A stretch of 33,700 bases of DNA from BRH-c25 sp012519325 (GCA_050950645.1 JBMNHZ010000019.1:1-33700); one strand, 5' to 3'; shown: positions 23,755 to 33,234, numbered from the stretch's first letter. A program made the numbers and translations. Notes: generated by a model not told the origin, from the sequence alone.

Positions 23755-25104
23755 ATGAAGCAGGATATTAATATATCTATACCCCGGAAGGTTAAATACA
23801 TAATGGATAAACTGTGTAAAAGCAATTACCAGGCTTTCATAGTAGGAGGCTGCGTAAGGGACAGCATACTTGGAAAGGTGCCCGGAGATTGGGATATTGC
23901 CACTAATGCATTACCCGGAAAAGTAAAAGAGCTTTTCCCAAAAACCGTGGATACAGGGATCAGGCATGGCACCGTCACAGTATTAATTGGAAAAAGCAGC
24001 TTTGAGGTTACCACTTATCGTATAGACGGTATATACGAGAATTTCAGAAAACCTGAATCGGTTACCTTCACTTCCTCCATTGAAGAAGATCTTTCTCGAA
24101 GGGATTTTACCATGAATGCCATTGCTTACAGCCCCGAGGCCGGAATTGTCGATCCCTTCGGCGGCATAACGGATATCAGAAATGGGGTTATCAGAGCAGT
24201 GGGAGATCCCGGCAAAAGGTTCAGTGAAGATACTCTTCGCATGTTAAGGGCTGTCCGCTTTTCCTCGCAGCTTGGATTCTCCGTTGATGAAAAAACATTG
24301 AAGTTCATTGAAGCAAACAGCAGCCTGATAGGAAACATAAGCTCCGAGCGTATTAGGGATGAACTGACTAAAATACTTTTATCCGACAACCCTCATTGCT
24401 TTTCACTTTTGATGGAAACAAAACTGATAAAATATACCCTTCCGGAGTTTGAGCCCTGCTTTCTCACCAGTCAGAATAATCCATACCACATATATAACGT
24501 GGCTGAACATACCCTGCGCTCAGTGGCCAATATTAAAAAAGACAAGATCCTTCGATGGACAATGCTGTTTCATGACATTGGAAAGCCCGGTACGAAAACC
24601 ACAGACAGTAAAGGAATAGACCATTTTTACAATCACCAGCAGCTAAGCGTCAAGCTATCCGAAAAAGCCATGTTAAGGCTGAGATTTGACAAAAAGTCCA
24701 TAGACAAAATACTTCTGCTTATACGATATCATGATATGCATATTAAGGATGAACCTAAATCGGTTCGAAAAGCCATGTCCAGAGTCGGAGAGGATATGTT
24801 TGAGAGCCTTCTCATGGTTATTGAAGCGGATAAAAATGCACAAAACCCCAGTCTCTCAAAGAAGCGCGCTGAGAAATTCAAAAGACTTTGGGAAATATAT
24901 AAGGATATCAGGGAAAAAGGCCAGTGCACAAGCCTAAAAACTTTAGCGGTAAACGGTGATGACCTTATTGCACTGGGTATCAAGCCCGGAAAACAAATTA
25001 AAAAGCTCCTCAACGGACTATTGGAAAAGGTTATTGAAGAGCCCGAGCTTAACAAGAAGGAAATTTTATTGGACTTAATTTGCCAGCATCACGGAGCCGA
25101 ATGA
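23755..25104 (+). CDS. cca: CCA tRNA nucleotidyltransferase with HD domain
   Basis: A 449-residue class II CCA-adding enzyme that builds or repairs the 3' CCA of tRNAs from CTP and ATP. Motifs are FIVGGCVRDSILGK (28-41), the catalytic GDWDIATNA (Asp-x-Asp), HGTVTV, RRDFTMNAIAY, EDTLRMLRAVRFSSQLGF (template-like helix) and, in the C-terminal half, an HD domain with LFHDIGKPGTKTTD and YHDMHIKDE. The HD domain suggests an added phosphohydrolase activity, as in other HD-containing forms. The ATG at 23755 follows GGAGGGA. The 3' end overlaps the convergent YIP1 gene by 30 bases. It could be a poly(A) polymerase-like paralogue, but CCA addition is more likely. Confidence 0.95.
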   Translation: MKQDINISIPRKVKYIMDKLCKSNYQAFIVGGCVRDSILGKVPGDWDIATNALPGKVKELFPKTVDTGIRHGTVTVLIGKSSFEVTTYRIDGIYENFRKPESVTFTSSIEEDLSRRDFTMNAIAYSPEAGIVDPFGGITDIRNGVIRAVGDPGKRFSEDTLRMLRAVRFSSQLGFSVDEKTLKFIEANSSLIGNISSERIRDELTKILLSDNPHCFSLLMETKLIKYTLPEFEPCFLTSQNNPYHIYNVAEHTLRSVANIKKDKILRWTMLFHDIGKPGTKTTDSKGIDHFYNHQQLSVKLSEKAMLRLRFDKKSIDKILLLIRYHDMHIKDEPKSVRKAMSRVGEDMFESLLMVIEADKNAQNPSLSKKRAEKFKRLWEIYKDIREKGQCTSLKTLAVNGDDLIALGIKPGKQIKKLLNGLLEKVIEEPELNKKEILLDLICQHHGAE

Positions 25105-25722
25105 TATTGCCAAAGTAGCCAGCCACATTCCGGCAACAGCTATAATGCTTTTCTTTTCTGAAATGCCTGATACTATGGAGATACCAAATACCATAAGAAT
25201 TGATTGCCATATTATAAAGGGATCCAGGTTATTTAGCAGTACATCCTTGAATGTCGGATTTAAATTTAAATAAACGAGATTCCCCGAAAAATACATGTAG
25301 GCAAGCCTTACAACCATTCCAATTACGGATGCCATATATGCCAGGGTATAAACTGCCAGAATCTGTTTGTATTTTATACTGCCCTTGAGCGCCCTGATGA
25401 ATGCCATATATACAAGTGCAACCAGCAGGACAATGGCAATTGCAAACACTGCGCCGGCAGCTGCAGAAACAATATTCATAACGGGTGAATTCATTAATGC
25501 AATTGATGACCTTAATGCTTCAGCCTGTTCAGGCGTCATAGCCGCTGCCTTTTCTTCCATCATCTCTACATAAAGGTCCTCTCCCAAAATCTTTGCTCCA
25601 TAGGTATATAAACCTATTACAAGAGATATAATGAAGAGTTTCAATCCCCAGACAGGCTTCTCGATGTAATCCCTGAACAGCTTTGTCGGTTTGACAAAAA
25701 ACAGCTTCAGCCTTTTAAACAT
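25075..25722 (-). CDS. YIP1-family membrane protein
   Basis: A 215-residue protein with five hydrophobic segments and the bacterial Yip1 pattern: an N-terminal FVKPTKLFRDYIEKPVWGLKL amphipathic region, then VNIVSAAAGAVFAIAIVLLV-like helices, YKQILAVYTLAYMASVIG, and the LDPFIIWQSILMVFGISIVSG region. The function of bacterial YIP1 proteins is not established. The ATG at 25722 has only a weak GGGGGC upstream; a GTG at 25737 is an alternative. The final 30 bases overlap the cca gene tail to tail. Confidence 0.8.
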   Translation of the reverse strand: MFKRLKLFFVKPTKLFRDYIEKPVWGLKLFIISLVIGLYTYGAKILGEDLYVEMMEEKAAAMTPEQAEALRSSIALMNSPVMNIVSAAAGAVFAIAIVLLVALVYMAFIRALKGSIKYKQILAVYTLAYMASVIGMVVRLAYMYFSGNLVYLNLNPTFKDVLLNNLDPFIIWQSILMVFGISIVSGISEKKSIIAVAGMWLATLAISFGSVMLAN

Positions 25723-25794
25723 ATTTACAGCCCCCACAAAAAATATTAAGTTCCCGATTAATATTATACAGAATCTGGAATCCCAAGTAAAGCC

Positions 25795-27042
25795 TTATTC
25801 CAGCTCATGTATTGTAACTTTTCTTGTATGCGGTGTATGACTCCATTCTTTGTTCTTCATCGTTATTATCCCTTCAGCTGCTATCGGTATCCATGTAAGG
25901 CAGTACAATATATATATCGGATAGAACAGCAGCAGCTTCCAGGACAGCTTGCTGTCATAGAACAAGCATAAAGGTATCAGCATTAGTTGCACTATACCGT
26001 ACAGCCTGAAGAATTCCGGAGCAAGGCTCAATGATATGATGCACAAATCATAGTTCATCAAATATGTATTTATGAGAGGCAGCAGCAGCATTATGCCTCC
26101 TGCGAGCAATACGTAGGGCTGCAGTATATATATCGCACAATCAATCATTGCCATATTTCTATCCCATATGCCCTTCAAGAAAAGCTTGAGAAAGTATCTT
26201 GAGCAGACATCGGCAAAACCCTGCATCCATCTTCTCCTCTGCCTCCAGGATTGAGCCAGGGTCAGGGGCTTTTCATCGTATACTATGGCTTCATGAGCCC
26301 ACTTTACCTTAATATCATTCATTATCAGCTTCATAGTAAACTCTAAGTCCTCTACAAGGCATGTTGCATTCCATCCTATATTTTTCAGCACTTCAACATC
26401 CACACAGAAACCGGTGCCTCCTATTTCACAGCTCATTCCGAGAAATGACCTGGCACATTGGAACAATCTGTTGGAGGACCAGAATGCAATGGAATAGCTT
26501 TTTGTGATCCATGAATCATTAGGATTCTTACTGTCTATATATCCCTGTATCACCTTATCTCCGTCACAAAGCTTGTTATTCATTTCTCTTAAAAAGTTCC
26601 TTGATACCAGGTTATCGGCATCAAAAACCACCGCTCCGTCGTATTCGCTGCTTTCATTGTAAAGTACCTTCTCAAAAGCCCACTGCAGCGCATATCCCTT
26701 ACCCCTCTTCTTATCATCGTCTCTTTCCAGTACATTAGTTCCTGCCGCCCTTGCAGCAGCTGCGGTATTATCCGTACAGTTATCTGCAATCACATACACA
26801 TCGTAAGAATCCTTGGGATAGTTAAGCTGCTTCAGGTTGTCAATTATATTTTCTATCACCGTCTCCTCATTGTGTGCCGGGATAAAAACAGCAAACTTTT
26901 TTATCGGTAGATAATTCTTTGATGCTTTGCCGTAGAGTTTCTCTGCCAGCCCAAAAACAGATGTTATAAAATAATATAAGCCTATTATTAAGAATAATAT
27001 CTGTAATATCATCAATATTATATTTACAAAGTCCCTTATCAT
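25795..27042 (-). CDS. Membrane-bound family 2 glycosyltransferase
   Basis: A 415-residue processive-type GT2 enzyme. An N-terminal helix pair (FVNIILMILQILFLIIGLYY) precedes the GT-A domain: VFIPAHNEE (52-60), VIADNCTDNT (84-93), VFDADN (139-144, metal-binding Asp-x-Asp), CLVEDLEF (Glu-Asp 231-232, catalytic base) and QRRRWMQG (268-275, the QxxRW acceptor motif); three or four helices follow. This is the layout of cellulose- or poly-GlcNAc-synthase-like enzymes that make and extrude a polysaccharide. No polymer-specific partners are nearby, so the sugar is unknown. The ATG at 27042 is preferred, with GGAAGG nine bases upstream. Confidence 0.9.
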   Translation of the reverse strand: MIRDFVNIILMILQILFLIIGLYYFITSVFGLAEKLYGKASKNYLPIKKFAVFIPAHNEETVIENIIDNLKQLNYPKDSYDVYVIADNCTDNTAAAARAAGTNVLERDDDKKRGKGYALQWAFEKVLYNESSEYDGAVVFDADNLVSRNFLREMNNKLCDGDKVIQGYIDSKNPNDSWITKSYSIAFWSSNRLFQCARSFLGMSCEIGGTGFCVDVEVLKNIGWNATCLVEDLEFTMKLIMNDIKVKWAHEAIVYDEKPLTLAQSWRQRRRWMQGFADVCSRYFLKLFLKGIWDRNMAMIDCAIYILQPYVLLAGGIMLLLPLINTYLMNYDLCIISLSLAPEFFRLYGIVQLMLIPLCLFYDSKLSWKLLLFYPIYILYCLTWIPIAAEGIITMKNKEWSHTPHTRKVTIHELE

Positions 27043-27217
27043 TAGTGTCATTCCTTCCGTCTGCGTCAAAAGTCCCATTTTTTGCACATATACAATGATA
27101 TCACTTTCTTCCGGCAGTTTAAAATATTATTGATTATAATATTCATACTGCTTTTTCATTATTCTCAACTTATATAAAAATAACTCATCCGATTGCAATT
27201 ATTCTTAAAATCTTGTT

Positions 27218-27601
27218 TTAATTCATATCCTGCAGATAGTCAAGAGCCTTCCTGCTTAAATAAGTTATTCTGTTCTGAGGCGCAGAAAACTCCTTTTCTA
27301 AAAAAGACCTACCTCCTTCATTATTATTGAGCCAAACCATATAATATATGATAAAATCATCTTTCAATACGCTGACTCTGTTATATACCATGTCAGGACT
27401 CCTGCCCAGGCAATCAGACACGACCGATATCACATCATTCATCATGGAAGGAATCCTGCTTAAGGATATGATTATTTCATCCTCATTGGCAGTAATCACT
27501 ATAATACTATCGTTTTCCAAATTTCTCACATTTACTATCGATTTTCTCACCATAGCTTCTGTCAATGCGTCCAATAGTACTCTATGAAATTCCTTTTCCA
27601 T
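27218..27601 (-). CDS. Conserved-looking protein of unknown function
   Basis: A 127-residue soluble protein with an even mix of helix and strand (VNVRNLENDSIIVITANEDE, IISLSRIPSMMNDVISVVSD, FIIYYMVWLNNNEGG, RITYLSRKALDYLQDMN). No motif, signal or membrane segment is recognised. The ATG at 27601 is preceded by AAGGG with a four-base gap. It stands alone on the minus strand between the CPBP protease and the glycosyltransferase, with spacers of 60 and 175 bases. It is called a gene on codon-like composition and start signal. Confidence 0.7.
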   Translation of the reverse strand: MEKEFHRVLLDALTEAMVRKSIVNVRNLENDSIIVITANEDEIIISLSRIPSMMNDVISVVSDCLGRSPDMVYNRVSVLKDDFIIYYMVWLNNNEGGRSFLEKEFSAPQNRITYLSRKALDYLQDMN

Positions 27602-27661
27602 ATGACCCTTATCCTTTCTAAGTAATTTACAAGCGCTGCATATCTCATCCCTGAATCCTTC

Positions 27662-28384
27662 CTATGCAATTAAAAAAACAGCAGTAACAAGGTTTGATAC
27701 CATGTGGGCTGTTACAGCCCCATAAAAACCCTTTCTTTCGTATATAAAGGTACAGTAAAGCCCCAAGCCGAAAAAGGTAGGAATACCGGATAAATTAAAA
27801 TGCAGCATGGTAAAAAGTGTTGTTGAAATAATCGCGGCTGCCGCAGAAGGCATGCTTTTAAGTAAAAGTTTATCATAGATATAATACCTGAAAATATATT
27901 CCTCTACAAAAGGCGCCAATACTACCACAAGAACAAAAAGAAGCACTTTGTAATACATCTCTCCAACCGCAAATTCTTTTATAATTTCCTGCGGCTTTGC
28001 TTCAATACTGAAATATATATTTAAAACATATACATATAACTTATTTATCTGGTTTATTACCCCTTTGAAAATCAGTGTGATGCCGGCAACAAAAACAATG
28101 TCCCGGGCTTTTGCAGCCCATATATTTATATTTCTTGTCTGCATCTCATCCTCTGTTTTCCCATGGACTCTGAAAAGCAGAATAAGCACCCCGATAAATG
28201 GAACCAGTTCATGGGTAAAAAATGCAGAGAACCAATAAACCACTCCAATAGCAAGCTTTGCAACCAGGTTCAAATCCTTGAATACATAGGCATAAAGCGA
28301 GACAAAAACCGGGACATTAATCAGTAAAAAAGTAAATATAACAATAAATGCCTCATATATCTCCAATAGTGCCCCCCCAATCAA
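27662..28384 (-). CDS. CPBP-family intramembrane glutamic protease
   Basis: A 240-residue membrane protein with about eight hydrophobic segments. The C-terminal CPBP (Abi/Rce1-like) domain has APFVEEYIFRYYIYDKLL (the EExxxR motif), TMLHFNLSGIPTFFGLGLYCTFIY (motif 2 with His) and TAHMVSNLVTA (motif 3). Such enzymes cleave within the membrane; bacterial roles include peptide maturation and self-immunity, none proven here. It starts seven bases after the engB stop, so it is likely the last gene of the lon operon. The start is uncertain: TTG at 28384, or TTG six codons later after a GGGGGG run. Confidence 0.87.
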   Translation of the reverse strand: MIGGALLEIYEAFIVIFTFLLINVPVFVSLYAYVFKDLNLVAKLAIGVVYWFSAFFTHELVPFIGVLILLFRVHGKTEDEMQTRNINIWAAKARDIVFVAGITLIFKGVINQINKLYVYVLNIYFSIEAKPQEIIKEFAVGEMYYKVLLFVLVVVLAPFVEEYIFRYYIYDKLLLKSMPSAAAAIISTTLFTMLHFNLSGIPTFFGLGLYCTFIYERKGFYGAVTAHMVSNLVTAVFLIA

Positions 28385-28390
28385 ATAAGT

Positions 28391-28972
28391 CTACTTCCAA
28401 GCCAGCAGTGCTTCCCAAAGCTCTTCTCTTCCGGTATGGGTCCTAGAGGAATAAGGAATTAGAATATCATTTGGACCAACACCTAGTTTTTGCTTTATTA
28501 TATTCAAGTTCTTGCTCACTGATGACCTGTTAATCTTATCCATCTTTGTAGCAACAATAATTACAGACCCTTTATAATACTTTAGAAAGTCATACATAAG
28601 CTTGTCATCAGCTGTCGGCTCATGACGTATGTCCACCAGCAGAACAACATTCTCCAAATTTTCCCTAAACCTCAGATAGTCTTCTATCATTTTTCTCCAA
28701 GCCTGCTTTTGGCTTTTTGATACGGCTGCATATCCATAGCCAGGCAGATCAACCAGAACAAGCCGATCGTTAACCAGAAAAAAGTTGATTAACCTGGTCT
28801 TCCCGGGGCTTGAGCTTGTCTTAACAAGCTTTTTTCTACCAAGAAGTGAATTAATGAGTGAGGATTTGCCAACATTAGATCTGCCGGAAAATGCTATTTC
28901 CGGCAGATTAAGCTCTGGATACTGGTCTTGCAAAACTGCACTTTTAATAAATCTACAATTTTTAATTATCAT
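28391..28972 (-). CDS. engB: Ribosome biogenesis GTPase YsxC/EngB
   Basis: A 193-residue TrmE-Era-like GTPase needed for 50S subunit assembly. The G motifs are clear: GRSNVGKSSLINSLLG (G1), SSPGKTRLINFF (G2), DLPGYGYA (G3), ATKMDK (G4) and PYSSRT (G5). It overlaps the 3' end of lon by 11 bases, and lon-engB is a conserved Firmicute gene order. The ATG at 28972 is preferred over 28981 because AAGGA is nine bases from the former and touches the latter. Confidence 0.96.
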   Translation of the reverse strand: MIIKNCRFIKSAVLQDQYPELNLPEIAFSGRSNVGKSSLINSLLGRKKLVKTSSSPGKTRLINFFLVNDRLVLVDLPGYGYAAVSKSQKQAWRKMIEDYLRFRENLENVVLLVDIRHEPTADDKLMYDFLKYYKGSVIIVATKMDKINRSSVSKNLNIIKQKLGVGPNDILIPYSSRTHTGREELWEALLAWK

Positions 28973-31304
28973 GCTTCTCATTCCTTACCAATGCATGAGA
29001 CAGAACTTCATCCATATCTGATGCAAGAATAAACCTCATGTGCCTCTTTACAGCATCCGGTATTTCTTCGATATCCTTTTCATTTTCATAAGGAAGAATA
29101 ACCTTTGTTATGCCTGCCCGTTTAGCAGCAAGCACCTTCTCCTTAAGGCCGCCTACGGGAAGCACCCTTCCTCTTAAAGTGACTTCTCCGGTCATTGCCA
29201 CGTCTCTGTACACAGGAATCTTTGTAAGAGCCGATACCAAAGCAGTTGTCATTGTTATTCCCGCTGAAGGGCCATCCTTGGGGGTTGCACCCTCCGGAAC
29301 ATGTATGTGGATGTCCATATTCTTAGTAAATCCTTTATCGATACCTAATTCTTCGGACCTGGAACGAATATAGCTTAAGCCCGCTCTTGCGGATTCCTTC
29401 ATAACATCTCCCAGATGCCCCGTAAGTTCAAGCTTCCCTGTGCCGGGCATTACGGAAACCTCAATAAACAATGTATCTCCGCCCACAGGTGTCCAGGCCA
29501 GTCCTGCAACCACACCTATCTCATTCTTCTGGTTTATTAAATCATGTCTGTATTTTGGAATTCCAAGATACTTTTTCAGATTGGCAGGAGTTACTCTGAC
29601 CCTTTTTTTATTGTTTTCCACTATCTGAGTTGCACTTTTTCTTATAATGTTTGCAATCTCACGCTCCAGGTTCCTTACCCCTGCTTCTCTTGTGTAACCG
29701 TTAATAACTGCTTTTATAGTAGCCTCGGAAATGATGACGTTTTCGTCCTTCAGTGAATGCTCTTTAATCTGTTTGGGTACCAGGTAATCGGCAGCTATAT
29801 GAAGCTTTTCCTCTTCCGTATAGCCTGAAATATTTATTACTTCCATCCTGTCCAGCAGTGCTGCAGGTACTGTATCCACTGAGTTTGCAGTGGTTAAAAA
29901 CATAACTCTTGAAAGATCGAAGGGCAGTTCCAGATAATGATCCCTGAATTCCTTGTTTTGCTCAGCATCAAGGACTTCAAGCAGAGCAGAAGCCGGATCC
30001 CCTCTGAAGTCGCTGGCCAACTTGTCTATTTCATCGAAGAGGAACAAAGGATTCCTTGAACCTGCCTGCTTTATTGAATATATTATACGTCCCGGAATAG
30101 CTCCGATATATGTCCTTCTATGTCCCCTTATTTCTGCTTCATCACGAACTCCTCCCAAAGACATTCTGGCAAACTTCCTTCCCATTGCCCTTGCAATGGA
30201 CCTGGCTATAGATGTCTTTCCGACTCCCGGCGGCCCCACCAGGCACAATATGGGTCCCTTCATGTTATTGGAAAGCTGCCTTATGGCCATATATTCAAGA
30301 ACTCTTTCCTTAACCTTCTGAAGTCCGTAATGATCCTCGTCCAACACTTTCCTTGCGTTCTTTATATCAAGGTTGTCTTCAGTCAAAGTGTTCCAAGGCA
30401 AATCAAAAATCCAATCCAGATAAGTCCTTGTTACACTTACCTCAGGGGAACCCTGAGACATCTTGGACAGCCTATCCAGCTCCTTTTCCACCTTTTCCTT
30501 TACCTCATCGGGCACTTCAAGCTTTGAAAGTTTTTCGGTATACTGCTCTATTTCTTCCGCATGGCCTTCCTTTTCACCCAGTTCCCTTTGTATAGCCTTA
30601 AGCTGTTCTCTCAGATAATATTCTTTCTGGGACTTGTCTATCTGCTTCCTGACTCTGAAGTTTATCTTTCTCTCTATTTCAAGTATTTCAAGTTCCTTGG
30701 AGAGTATCTCGAATATTTTCTGCATTCTTTCCTTCACATCAAACAAAGATAGTATTTCCTGCTTCTCTTCTATCTTGATTGTAAGGTTTGAGGCTACCAC
30801 ATCTGCAAATCTGCAAGCATCATCTATGTCCGATACCGTGATAAGCGTTTCCGGCGCAACCTTGGGATTTGCTTTGATATATTCATCAAAAACCTCCATC
30901 ACGCTTCTTCGCAAAGCTTCCAGTTCCAGGTCTTCCGATTCCTGCACACTCTGGTATTCTATTACATCCACAAGGAAATAAGTGTCCTCAGATATTGTCT
31001 CTTTAATCTCCGCTCTGTTGATTCCCTCAACAAGCACCCTTATAGTATCTCCTGGCAGCTTAAGAAGCTGTTTTATCTTTGATATGGTTCCTACTTTATA
31101 AAAATCATCCACCGAAGGCAAATCAGTATGGGCATCCTTTTGGGTAACCAGAAAAATAAGCTGATCATTTATCATAGCCTCTTCCAATGCTCTTATTGAC
31201 TTTTCCCTGCCTACATCAAAGTGCAAAACCATGTACGGAAAAATACTCAAGCCTCTCAGCGGCAGTAACGGCAGTCTTCTAATATCTTCTTTTCTTCTCT
31301 GCAT
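28962..31304 (-). CDS. lon: ATP-dependent protease Lon (LonA)
   Basis: A 780-residue serine protease of normal length: N-terminal substrate-binding domain (LPLLPLRGLSIFPYMV), coiled-coil middle, AAA+ module with Walker A GPPGVGKTS and Walker B LFDEIDK, and a C-terminal protease domain with DGPSAG (Ser680) and GGLKEK (Lys723 as catalytic dyad). It degrades misfolded and regulatory proteins in the cytosol. The ATG at 31304 (MQRRKED) has AGGAG eight bases upstream. The promoter (TTGATA-N17-TATAAT) and a 25-base imperfect palindrome lie before it, which suggests regulation by stress. It follows lonB and precedes engB, as in Bacillus. Confidence 0.97.
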   Translation of the reverse strand: MQRRKEDIRRLPLLPLRGLSIFPYMVLHFDVGREKSIRALEEAMINDQLIFLVTQKDAHTDLPSVDDFYKVGTISKIKQLLKLPGDTIRVLVEGINRAEIKETISEDTYFLVDVIEYQSVQESEDLELEALRRSVMEVFDEYIKANPKVAPETLITVSDIDDACRFADVVASNLTIKIEEKQEILSLFDVKERMQKIFEILSKELEILEIERKINFRVRKQIDKSQKEYYLREQLKAIQRELGEKEGHAEEIEQYTEKLSKLEVPDEVKEKVEKELDRLSKMSQGSPEVSVTRTYLDWIFDLPWNTLTEDNLDIKNARKVLDEDHYGLQKVKERVLEYMAIRQLSNNMKGPILCLVGPPGVGKTSIARSIARAMGRKFARMSLGGVRDEAEIRGHRRTYIGAIPGRIIYSIKQAGSRNPLFLFDEIDKLASDFRGDPASALLEVLDAEQNKEFRDHYLELPFDLSRVMFLTTANSVDTVPAALLDRMEVINISGYTEEEKLHIAADYLVPKQIKEHSLKDENVIISEATIKAVINGYTREAGVRNLEREIANIIRKSATQIVENNKKRVRVTPANLKKYLGIPKYRHDLINQKNEIGVVAGLAWTPVGGDTLFIEVSVMPGTGKLELTGHLGDVMKESARAGLSYIRSRSEELGIDKGFTKNMDIHIHVPEGATPKDGPSAGITMTTALVSALTKIPVYRDVAMTGEVTLRGRVLPVGGLKEKVLAAKRAGITKVILPYENEKDIEEIPDAVKRHMRFILASDMDEVLSHALVRNEKHDN

Positions 31305-31335
31305 TTCATCAACTCCTGTAATACCGTTCAATATC

Positions 31336-31360
31336 AGATTAAACAGCTGTTGTCTAATCT
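31336..31360. promoter_or_regulatory. Imperfect palindrome at the lon transcription start
   Basis: A 25-base inverted repeat with outer arms AGATTA and TAATCT and an AACAGCTGTT core; 10 of 12 pairs match. It begins right after the -10 box of the lon promoter, so it could be an operator or a leader hairpin. It is not the CIRCE element or a CtsR tandem box. Confidence 0.45.
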
Positions 31361-31389
31361 ATTATATCTTTATGAATAGTTTTTATCAA
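31361..31389 (-). promoter_or_regulatory. SigA-type promoter of lon
   Basis: On the minus strand, TTGATA (31389-31384), a 17-base spacer and TATAAT (31366-31361). Confidence 0.65.
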
Positions 31390-31467
31390 TATTATTGGAA
31401 AAGATATCCCCCCTTACCTCATTATTATGCGCAGGATACCTGCTTCCGGTACAAAATTCTTTACCAC

Positions 31468-33165
31468 TTATATTTGTATTGTAGGAGTTTTGCTTATGGC
31501 AGATACAGTTAATAAATTCCCTTCAGCGGACTGAGCTTTCAAATGTTTTACTTCCGCCTGCCTCATAGTGGCTATGTTGACAGCCTCTACAATACTCTCC
31601 ACCGGTATCACTTCAATATCATAAGTATTGAATATCTCCTGCCAGTTTTCCTTGGGTATGATAACTCTTTTTACCCCCGCATGGACAGCAGCTTCAATCT
31701 TGGGAATAATGCCTCCCACACCTTTTATTTTCCCTCTGATGGATATTTCTCCTGTCATTGCAATCTTGTTGTCCACATAACTATTGGTTATTGCAGAGTA
31801 TATGGCCGTTGCTATTGCAATACCTGCAGAAGGCCCATCCACCGGTATACCGCCGGGAAAATTCAGGTGAATATCATATTCGCCCGGATCTATACACAGA
31901 TACTTTCTAATTGCTGTAATCACATTATCGGTTGAAGCCTTGGCCATGCTTCTTCTCCTGATAGTCCTTCCATCTTTGGAGCCTATCTCTTCTTCCTCAA
32001 CTATTCCCGTGACCAGCAGCCGGCCTGTTCCCCGACTGGTTCTTACAGCAATTGCCTCTATTTCCATAAGAGTGCCCATATTAGGCCCATATACCGCAAG
32101 TCCGTTTACATAGCCTATCTGGGGTTCATCATTTATCTTTTTTTCTGGTCTTGGACTATACTGTCCATTGTTAATAACCCATTCAATATCTCTTACAGCA
32201 ACTTTACTCCTATTTTCATTTATATTAATGCCAACTGCAGTTTGAATTATATTTACAGCTTCTCTTCCGTTTGTAGCATACTTCCCTATGAGGTCCAACA
32301 CCCCTTCCTCACTGTCGAATTTAATTTTACCCAGGGCATTGAAACTTACCCCTTTAATTTCATCTGAAGTCAATGACCTGAAGTATATCTCCAGGCATCT
32401 TGACCGGAGTGCAGGCGGAATTGACTCAGTGCCTCTTGTAGTAGCCCCTATAAGCCTGAAATCGGCCGGTAAACCGTTTTGAAACATATCATGTATATGA
32501 GAAGGTATATTGGTGTCCTCAGAACTGTAATATGCACTCTCCAGAAATACCTTTCTGTCTTCCAGAACTTTCAGCAGCTTATTCATCTGAATGGGGTGCA
32601 GTTCTCCAATCTCATCTATGAAGAGTATTCCTCCATGAGCTTTGGTTACCGCGCCTATTTTGGGCTGGGGAATCCCTGCTACTCCCATCGCACCTGCTCC
32701 TTGATAAATAGGATCATGGACCGAACCAATGAGAGGATCTGCAATTCCTCTTTCATCAAATCTCACAGTTGTGGCATCCACCTCAATAAATTTTGCATCC
32801 TGCCGAAAGGGACAGTTAAGAGTCTTTTTTGCCTCCTCCAGTATGAGCCTGGCAGCTGCTGTTTTCCCTACTCCGGGAGGACCGTAGATTATTACATGCT
32901 GAGGATTCGGGCTGCATATTGCTGCCCTTAAAGCCTTTATGCCGTTCTCCTGACCTATTATTTCGCTGAAATCAGAGGGCCGGGTAATCTCGGACAGCGG
33001 CTTTGTAAGCTGAATATTTCTCATATTTTGTAGCTTCTCCATTTCTTTTCGTGATTCTTTCTCTAATGCAGTTTTATTTCCCTGCTGCCCTCTTAAAAGA
33101 TTCAGAAAATACATTCCTATTACAACAACGAAAAAAAGCTGGATGATTATAAGCAATTGTGACAT
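31468..33165 (-). CDS. lonB: LonB, Lon-like protease of sporulating bacteria
   Basis: A 565-residue AAA+ Lon protease without the long Lon N-domain. An N-terminal membrane-like segment (LLIIIQLFFVVVIGMYFLNLL) is followed by Walker A IIYGPPGVGKTAAA, Walker B GILFIDEIGELH, arginine-finger region PPALRSRCLEIYF, and protease domain with PVDGPSAGIAIA (catalytic Ser) and VGGIIPKIEAA (catalytic Lys). In Bacillus, LonB is made in the forespore under SigF, so it is the best marker of endospore formation here. The ATG at 33165 follows GGGAGGA. The frame extends upstream without support. It precedes lon, with a 163-base gap containing the separate lon promoter. Confidence 0.95.
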   Translation of the reverse strand: MSQLLIIIQLFFVVVIGMYFLNLLRGQQGNKTALEKESRKEMEKLQNMRNIQLTKPLSEITRPSDFSEIIGQENGIKALRAAICSPNPQHVIIYGPPGVGKTAAARLILEEAKKTLNCPFRQDAKFIEVDATTVRFDERGIADPLIGSVHDPIYQGAGAMGVAGIPQPKIGAVTKAHGGILFIDEIGELHPIQMNKLLKVLEDRKVFLESAYYSSEDTNIPSHIHDMFQNGLPADFRLIGATTRGTESIPPALRSRCLEIYFRSLTSDEIKGVSFNALGKIKFDSEEGVLDLIGKYATNGREAVNIIQTAVGININENRSKVAVRDIEWVINNGQYSPRPEKKINDEPQIGYVNGLAVYGPNMGTLMEIEAIAVRTSRGTGRLLVTGIVEEEEIGSKDGRTIRRRSMAKASTDNVITAIRKYLCIDPGEYDIHLNFPGGIPVDGPSAGIAIATAIYSAITNSYVDNKIAMTGEISIRGKIKGVGGIIPKIEAAVHAGVKRVIIPKENWQEIFNTYDIEVIPVESIVEAVNIATMRQAEVKHLKAQSAEGNLLTVSAISKTPTIQI

Positions 33166-33199
33166 AATGTCTTCCTCCCTCTCATATGCAGAACGCATA

Positions 33200-33234
33200 G
33201 TGCGAATTCAATTATATTATTATATTGAACGCAC
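33200..33234. promoter_or_regulatory. Inverted repeat upstream of lonB
   Basis: GTGCG (33200-33204) and CGCAC (33230-33234) bound a 35-base near-palindrome with inner TTCAAT/ATTGAA and ATAT/ATAT arms. It lies 35 bases before the lonB start and may be an operator or leader hairpin. No clear SigF or SigA promoter was identified around it. Confidence 0.4.
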
